From Roseateles sp. (GTDB lineage: Bacteria; Pseudomonadota; Gammaproteobacteria; Burkholderiales; Burkholderiaceae_C): DNA of 64,000 bases. Shown here piece after piece: positions 59,806 to 64,000 of the stretch. The notes below the pieces were generated by a model that was not told the DNA's origin, searched no databases, and was given only the letters and a program-made list of their open reading frames with translations. Where the stretch lies: NCBI RefSeq assembly GCF_019237615.1, contig NZ_JAFAGT010000057.1, positions 1-64,000 of the forward strand, written 5' to 3'. The stretch's first letter is position 1. Each line of letters opens with the position of its first letter. A program made the translations under genes and the position numbers.

Positions 59806-61986
59806 TCAACGCGCCTGTTTCACCCTCAGGCGCCAGGCATGCAGCAACGGCTCCGTGTAGCCGCTGGGCTGGGCCTCGCCCTTGAACACCAGGTCCAGCG
59901 CCGCCTGCATGGCCGCGCCCTGCGGGTGGGCCGCAAGGGGCCGGTAGGCCGGATCGCCGGCGTTCTGGCCGTCGACGATCCGGGCCATGCGTGTGAAGCT
60001 CTCGCGCACCTGCTCGGCCGACACAACGCCGTGGCGCAGCCAGTTGGCGATGTGCTGGCTGGAGATGCGCAGCGTCGCGCGGTCCTCCATCAGGCCGATG
60101 CCGTTGATGTCGGGCACCTTTGAGCAGCCCACGCCCTGGTCGATCCAGCGCACCACATAACCCAGGATGCCCTGCACGTTATTGTCCAGTTCCTGCTGGC
60201 GCTGCTCGGCCGTCCAGTCGGACCGCGGTGCGACGGGGATGGTCAGCAGCGCGTTCAGCAGGCCCTCGCTCTCGGCAGCCAGGTCGACCTGCTCCAGCTC
60301 CTGCTGCACGGCGGCGACGCTGACCTGGTGGTAGTGCAGCGCGTGCAGCGTCGCGGCCGTGGGCGAGGGCACCCATGCGGTGTTGGCACCGGCCTTGGGG
60401 TGGGCGACCTTCTGCTCCAGCATGGCCGCCATCAGGTCGGGCATGGCCCACATGCCCTTGCCGATCTGGGCCCGGCCGCGCAGGCCGCAGGCCAGGCCGG
60501 TCAGCACGTTGCTGCGCTCGTAGGCCTGGATCCAGGGCGTGGTCTTCATGTCGCCCTTGCGCAGCATGGGGCCGGCGCGCATGGCGGTGTGCATCTCGTC
60601 ACCGGTACGGTCCAGGAAACCGGTGTTGATGAAGGCCACGCGGCTGGCGGCGGCGGCGATGCATGCCTTCAGGTTGACCGAGGTGCGGCGCTCCTCGTCC
60701 ATGATGCCCAGCTTGACCGTGCTGTCCGGCAGGCCCAGCAGTTGCTCGACACGGGTGAACAGCTCGGCGGCGAAGGCCACCTCGGCCGGGCCGTGCATCT
60801 TGGGCTTGACGATGTAGACCGAGCCGGCGCGGCTGTTGCCGCGCCTCTTGAGGTCGTGCATCGCGATGGTGGTCGTCACGACCGCGTCCATGATGCCCTC
60901 GGGGATCTCGCTGCCATCGTCCAGCAGCATGGCCGGGTTGGTCATCAGGTGGCCCACGTTGCGCACGAACATGAGCGAGCGGCCGTGCAGCGTCACGGCA
61001 CCACCGTCGGGCGCCGTATAGACGCGGTCAGCGTTCAGGCGGCGCGTGAAGGTCTTGCCCCCCTTGGCGACCTCCTCGGTCAGCGTGCCCTGCTGGATGC
61101 CCAGCCAGTTGCGATAGGCCAGCAGCTTGTCCTCGGCGTCGACAGCGGCGATGGAGTCCTCCAGGTCGAGGATGGTGGACAGCGCCGCTTCCAGCACCAC
61201 GTCGGCAATGCCGGCTGCATCGCGGCTGCCAATGGGCGTCGCGCGGTCGATGCGGATGTCCAGGTGAAGGCCGTGGTGGACCAGCAGCACGCTGCCGGGT
61301 GCGGCGGCGTCGCCCTGGTAGCCGGCGAAGGCGGCCGCATCCTTCAGCCCGGTCGTGGCGCCCGAGGCGAGCGCGACGACCAGCCGGCCGCCCTCGACGC
61401 GGTAGCCGGTCGCGTCGGCATGCGAGCCCGCGGCCAGCGGCGCGGCCAGGTCCAGCACCCGGCGGGCGAAGGCGATGACCTTGGCGCCGCGCACCGGGTT
61501 GTAGGCGCCGTCCCGCGTCGCGCCATCGGTCTCGGGGATCGCGTCGGTGCCGTAGAGCGCGTCGTACAGCGAACCCCAGCGCGCATTCGCGGCGTTCAGC
61601 GCGTAGCGCGCGTTCAGGATGGGCACGACCAGCTGCGGGCCGGCCTGCAGGGCCAGCTCGGCGTCGACGTTGGCGGTCGTCGCCTGCACCTGGGCCGGCG
61701 GTTCGACGAGGTAGCCGATGCGCGCCAGGAAGGCGCGGTAGGCCGGCATGTCGGCGATGGGACCGGGATGGGCCTGGTGCCAGGCGTCGATCTCGCCCTG
61801 CAGGCGGTCACGCTCGGCCAGCAGCGCGCGGTTCTTCGGCGCCAGGTCGTGAGCGATCTGGCTGAAGCCGGCCCAGAAGGCGTCCACCTCGATGCCGGTG
61901 CCGGGCAGCACCTCAGTGGCGATGAAGCGGGCCAGGTCGGCATCGACCTGCAGGCGGTGGAGGGGGGTGCGGCTGGTGCTGGACAT
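59806..61986 (-). CDS. glcB: Malate synthase G
   Basis: Condenses glyoxylate with acetyl-CoA to malate in glyoxylate and glycolate metabolism. 726 residues, close to E. coli GlcB (723), including the G-type insertion. Conserved blocks are [47 protein letters not shown] and [20 protein letters not shown]. The ATG at 61986 ([13 protein letters not shown]) is chosen; an upstream frame extension lacks conservation. It is divergent from a LysR regulator with a dyad operator between them. Confidence 0.97.
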   Translation of the reverse strand: MSSTSRTPLHRLQVDADLARFIATEVLPGTGIEVDAFWAGFSQIAHDLAPKNRALLAERDRLQGEIDAWHQAHPGPIADMPAYRAFLARIGYLVEPPAQVQATTANVDAELALQAGPQLVVPILNARYALNAANARWGSLYDALYGTDAIPETDGATRDGAYNPVRGAKVIAFARRVLDLAAPLAAGSHADATGYRVEGGRLVVALASGATTGLKDAAAFAGYQGDAAAPGSVLLVHHGLHLDIRIDRATPIGSRDAAGIADVVLEAALSTILDLEDSIAAVDAEDKLLAYRNWLGIQQGTLTEEVAKGGKTFTRRLNADRVYTAPDGGAVTLHGRSLMFVRNVGHLMTNPAMLLDDGSEIPEGIMDAVVTTTIAMHDLKRRGNSRAGSVYIVKPKMHGPAEVAFAAELFTRVEQLLGLPDSTVKLGIMDEERRTSVNLKACIAAAASRVAFINTGFLDRTGDEMHTAMRAGPMLRKGDMKTTPWIQAYERSNVLTGLACGLRGRAQIGKGMWAMPDLMAAMLEQKVAHPKAGANTAWVPSPTAATLHALHYHQVSVAAVQQELEQVDLAAESEGLLNALLTIPVAPRSDWTAEQRQQELDNNVQGILGYVVRWIDQGVGCSKVPDINGIGLMEDRATLRISSQHIANWLRHGVVSAEQVRESFTRMARIVDGQNAGDPAYRPLAAHPQGAAMQAALDLVFKGEAQPSGYTEPLLHAWRLRVKQAR

Positions 61987-62086
61987 GGGGCGGCCTCCAG
62001 GGAGAAGGATGAAAGATTGGCGCACATCTTGCCGTTGCGCGAGGTCCGATTCGCAACGGCCGGCGCATGGAATCTGTGACTAAAAC

Positions 62087-62118
62087 GCAAAGATACGCGA
62101 TGAAACCGCTATCTTTGC
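62087..62118. promoter_or_regulatory. 9-bp dyad operator between glcB and LysR gene
   Basis: GCAAAGATA (62087-62095) and TATCTTTGC (62110-62118), perfect arms with a 14-bp spacer, 25 bp before the LysR ATG and about 100 bp upstream of glcB. The arrangement fits a LysR-type binding site that controls both genes. Confidence 0.65.
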
Positions 62119-62143
62119 ATGGGTGCGACAGCACAATCCCGGC

Positions 62144-63049
62144 ATGGACAAGCTCAAGCAGATGGAGTCCTTCGTCCTCGTCGCCGCCAAGGGCAGCCTG
62201 ACGGCGGCGGCGCAGGCGGAAGGGTTGGCGCCCGCCGTCATGGGCCGGCGACTGGATGCGCTGGAGGCCCGCCTGGGCGTCAAGCTGATGCTGCGCACGA
62301 CGCGGCGGCTGACGCTGACGCCCGAGGGCCAGGCCTTCCTGGAGGACTGCCAGCGCCTCGTCGCGGCGCTGGCCGACGCCGAGGCCGCCGTCAGCGCCGG
62401 CGGGCTCAAGGCCAGCGGCCATCTGCGCGTCACCGCGCCGGCCGGCTTCGGCCGCCGCCACGTCGCGCCACTGGTGCCGGGCTTCCTGGCCGAGCATGCC
62501 GACCTCAACCTGTCCCTCAACCTCAGCGACCGCGTCGTCGACATCGTCCACGAGGGCTTCGACTGCGCGGTGCGCGTGGGCGACCTGCCGGACTCCAGCC
62601 TCGTCAGCACGCGGCTGGCCGACAACCGGCGGCTGTGCGTGGCGGCGCCCAGCTATCTGAAGCGAGCCGGCACGCCCAAGCATCCCGACGAACTCGCGCG
62701 GCATGCCTGCCTGACGCTCAGCTCCGAGGCCAGCCAGACGCGCGGCTGGGCCTTCCGCATGGACGACGCCGTCCAGCACCTGCGGCCCGTCGGGCGGCTG
62801 GACTGCAGCGACGGCCAGGTGCTGCACGACTGGTGCGTGGCGGGACTGGGCATCGCCTGGCGCAGCACCTGGGAGGTCGAGGCCGACCTGGCGGCGGGCC
62901 GCCTGGTCAGCTTGCTGGACGAGTTCGCCGCGCCGCCCAACGGCATCTACGCGGTCTTTCCGCAGGCCCGCCACCTGCCGCTGCGCACGCGGCTGTGGGT
63001 CGAGCACCTGCGCGCGCACTACGGGCGCGCCGACTACTGGCGCGGCTGA
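62144..63049 (+). CDS. LysR-family transcriptional regulator next to glcB
   Basis: 301 residues: winged helix-turn-helix (MESFVLVAAKGSLTAAAQAE) and substrate-binding domain of the CrgA/AaeR-like LysR subgroup (GHLRVTAPAGFGRRHVAPLV; FDCAVRVGDLPDSSLVSTRL). The ATG at 62144 (MDKLKQMESF) is the family start. It is divergent from glcB, so regulation of glyoxylate use is plausible. It converges on the acyl-CoA synthetase gene with a 2-nt gap. Confidence 0.92.
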   Translation: MDKLKQMESFVLVAAKGSLTAAAQAEGLAPAVMGRRLDALEARLGVKLMLRTTRRLTLTPEGQAFLEDCQRLVAALADAEAAVSAGGLKASGHLRVTAPAGFGRRHVAPLVPGFLAEHADLNLSLNLSDRVVDIVHEGFDCAVRVGDLPDSSLVSTRLADNRRLCVAAPSYLKRAGTPKHPDELARHACLTLSSEASQTRGWAFRMDDAVQHLRPVGRLDCSDGQVLHDWCVAGLGIAWRSTWEVEADLAAGRLVSLLDEFAAPPNGIYAVFPQARHLPLRTRLWVEHLRAHYGRADYWRG

Positions 63050-63051
63050 CG

Positions 63052-64000
63052 TCAGTCGCCAAAGACCACCTTGGCGCGCGCGCCGGCCCACGCGTCGAAC
63101 CGGCCCGCGTAGGCCTCCTCGATGCGGTTGCGCTTGACCTTGAAGGTGGGCGTGATGAAACCGTTGTCCACGGTCCAGGGCGTCTTGATCAGCACCAGCG
63201 CGTCCAGCTGCTCATGCGGGTCCAGGCGCGCGTTGACGTCGTCCAGGTGCCTGGCCAGCTCGACCTGCAAACCTGCCGCATCGCTGGCGGCGCGCTGCAG
63301 GCCCTGCGGCGACAGCATCGCGATGCCCAGCGGCTGCCCCATGTTGGCGCCGGCCACGCAGCAGGCCTCCACGTTGGGGTTCATGCCCAGCCGGTCCTCG
63401 ATGGGCGCGGGGGCCACGTACTTGCCCTTGCTGGTCTTGAACAGATCCTTCACGCGGCCGGTGATGCGCACGCAGCCGTCGGGGTCCTGGCTGGCCTTGT
63501 CGCCGGTGCGCAGCCAGCCGTCGGCGGTGAAGGTGTCGCGCGTCAGCTCGGGCGCCTTGTAATAGCCCAGCATCACGGCCGGGCTGCGCATCTGCAGCTC
63601 GCCGCTGACGGCGTCGATGCGCACCTCCACGCCGTCATAGGCCGGCCCCACCGTGCCGCGCTGGTTCCTGCCCGGCACGGTCAGGTGGGACAGGGCCAGG
63701 TTCTCGGTCATGCCATAGCCCTCGTTGATGTGCAGGCCCAGCCCCGCATACCACTCCAGCAGGGCCACCGGCATGGGTGCGGCGCCGCCGGCCGCGAACT
63801 GGCAATGGTTCAGGCCCAGGGCCTTGAGCACTTTCTTGCGCACCAGGCCGCCGATGAGGGGCAGGCGCAGCAGCCTGTCCAGCTTCTGCTGCGGCATCTT
63901 GGCCTGCACGCCCTGCTGGAACTTGACCCACAGCCGCGGCACGCTGAAGAACACCGTCGGCAGCGCGCGCTGCAGGTCGGCAGCGAAGGTGTCCAGCGAC
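63052..64000 (-). CDS. AMP-dependent acyl-CoA synthetase (long-chain type), C-terminal part
   Basis: The gene runs off the right edge; the last 315 codons are present. In frame from the edge it reads SLDTFAADLQRALPTVFFSVPRLW, the ANL-family region before the core motif, then EGYGMTENLALSHL, the GYYKAPELT and GWLRTGD blocks, and the hinge/lysine region GRVKDLFKTSKGKYVAP. This fits long-chain fatty-acid/FACL-like synthetases that make acyl-CoA via an acyl-AMP intermediate. The N-terminal P-loop (TSGTTG-type) lies outside the window. Confidence 0.92.
   Translation of the reverse strand, partial: SLDTFAADLQRALPTVFFSVPRLWVKFQQGVQAKMPQQKLDRLLRLPLIGGLVRKKVLKALGLNHCQFAAGGAAPMPVALLEWYAGLGLHINEGYGMTENLALSHLTVPGRNQRGTVGPAYDGVEVRIDAVSGELQMRSPAVMLGYYKAPELTRDTFTADGWLRTGDKASQDPDGCVRITGRVKDLFKTSKGKYVAPAPIEDRLGMNPNVEACCVAGANMGQPLGIAMLSPQGLQRAASDAAGLQVELARHLDDVNARLDPHEQLDALVLIKTPWTVDNGFITPTFKVKRNRIEEAYAGRFDAWAGARAKVVFGD

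Overview
The window is GC-rich chromosomal DNA from a betaproteobacterium of the order Burkholderiales, probably close to Roseateles, Pelomonas, Mitsuaria or Rubrivivax. This placement is inferred from gene content and order: dapF-DUF484-xerC next to metK, recA-recX, sucCD upstream of a terC-type gene, pilA with a pilin glycosylase, and PEP-CTERM and SWIB/histone-H1-like proteins. Codon use looks uniform. I saw no IS element, prophage, CRISPR array, tRNA or rRNA. Almost all DNA is coding, and many neighbouring genes overlap by 1-8 nt.

Layout. 1-2.2 kb: thiamine genes (thiO start, thiC) under a TPP riboswitch. 2.2-4.3 kb: a Tat-exported epoxide-hydrolase-like enzyme divergent from a LysR regulator. 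4.3-5.9 kb: a DUF2946 protein and a Cys-rich outer-membrane barrel, possibly metal-linked. 5.9-8.3 kb: glmS divergent from an Lrp-type regulator, with dyads between them. 8.4-9.5 kb: cfa. 9.6-16.6 kb: a tightly overlapped minus-strand operon of two lipid A-type acyltransferases, dapF, DUF484, xerC, an uncharacterised outer-membrane protein and rlmI, divergent from metK. 18-22.4 kb: an M13 peptidase and gspAB. 22.6-25.9 kb: a YcaQ-type DNA glycosylase and a TctDE-like two-component system. 26-28.3 kb: LexA-controlled recA, an NTF2-like gene and recX. 28.4-31.9 kb: a DUF2889 protein, sucCD and a TerC-family membrane protein. 31.9-34.5 kb: Ser/Thr kinase, PP2C phosphatase and FHA protein. 34.7-38 kb: a metallo-beta-lactamase-fold phosphodiesterase, pilA with a sigma-54 promoter, and a PglL-type O-oligosaccharyltransferase. 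38-40.5 kb: moaC, an M48/TPR protease and a small membrane protein. 40.6-45.3 kb: a Fur-type iron and haem island (TonB, siderophore receptor, PiuC hydroxylase, PepSY protein, cytochrome b). 45.6-47.5 kb: a SWIB/H1-like protein, a lone receiver and a PEP-CTERM protein behind a structured leader. 47.6-52.6 kb: uvrA and an S9 peptidase. 52.7-59.3 kb: the least conventional part, with a tiny exported repeat protein, a degenerate class III cyclase-like protein, a cyclase/AAA/TPR regulator and a TPR/dioxygenase fusion. 59.3-64 kb: a small exported protein, glcB divergent from a LysR regulator, and an acyl-CoA synthetase running off the right edge.

Most of the window is housekeeping. The items most worth a second look are: a second, diverged copy of the recA 3' end just downstream of recA, flanked by inverted repeats; the cyclase-like signalling cluster at 53-59 kb; the 74-residue exported repeat protein; structured leaders with intrinsic terminators only 9-12 nt before start codons (terC-type and PEP-CTERM genes); and short-hairpin arrays in several intergenic gaps.
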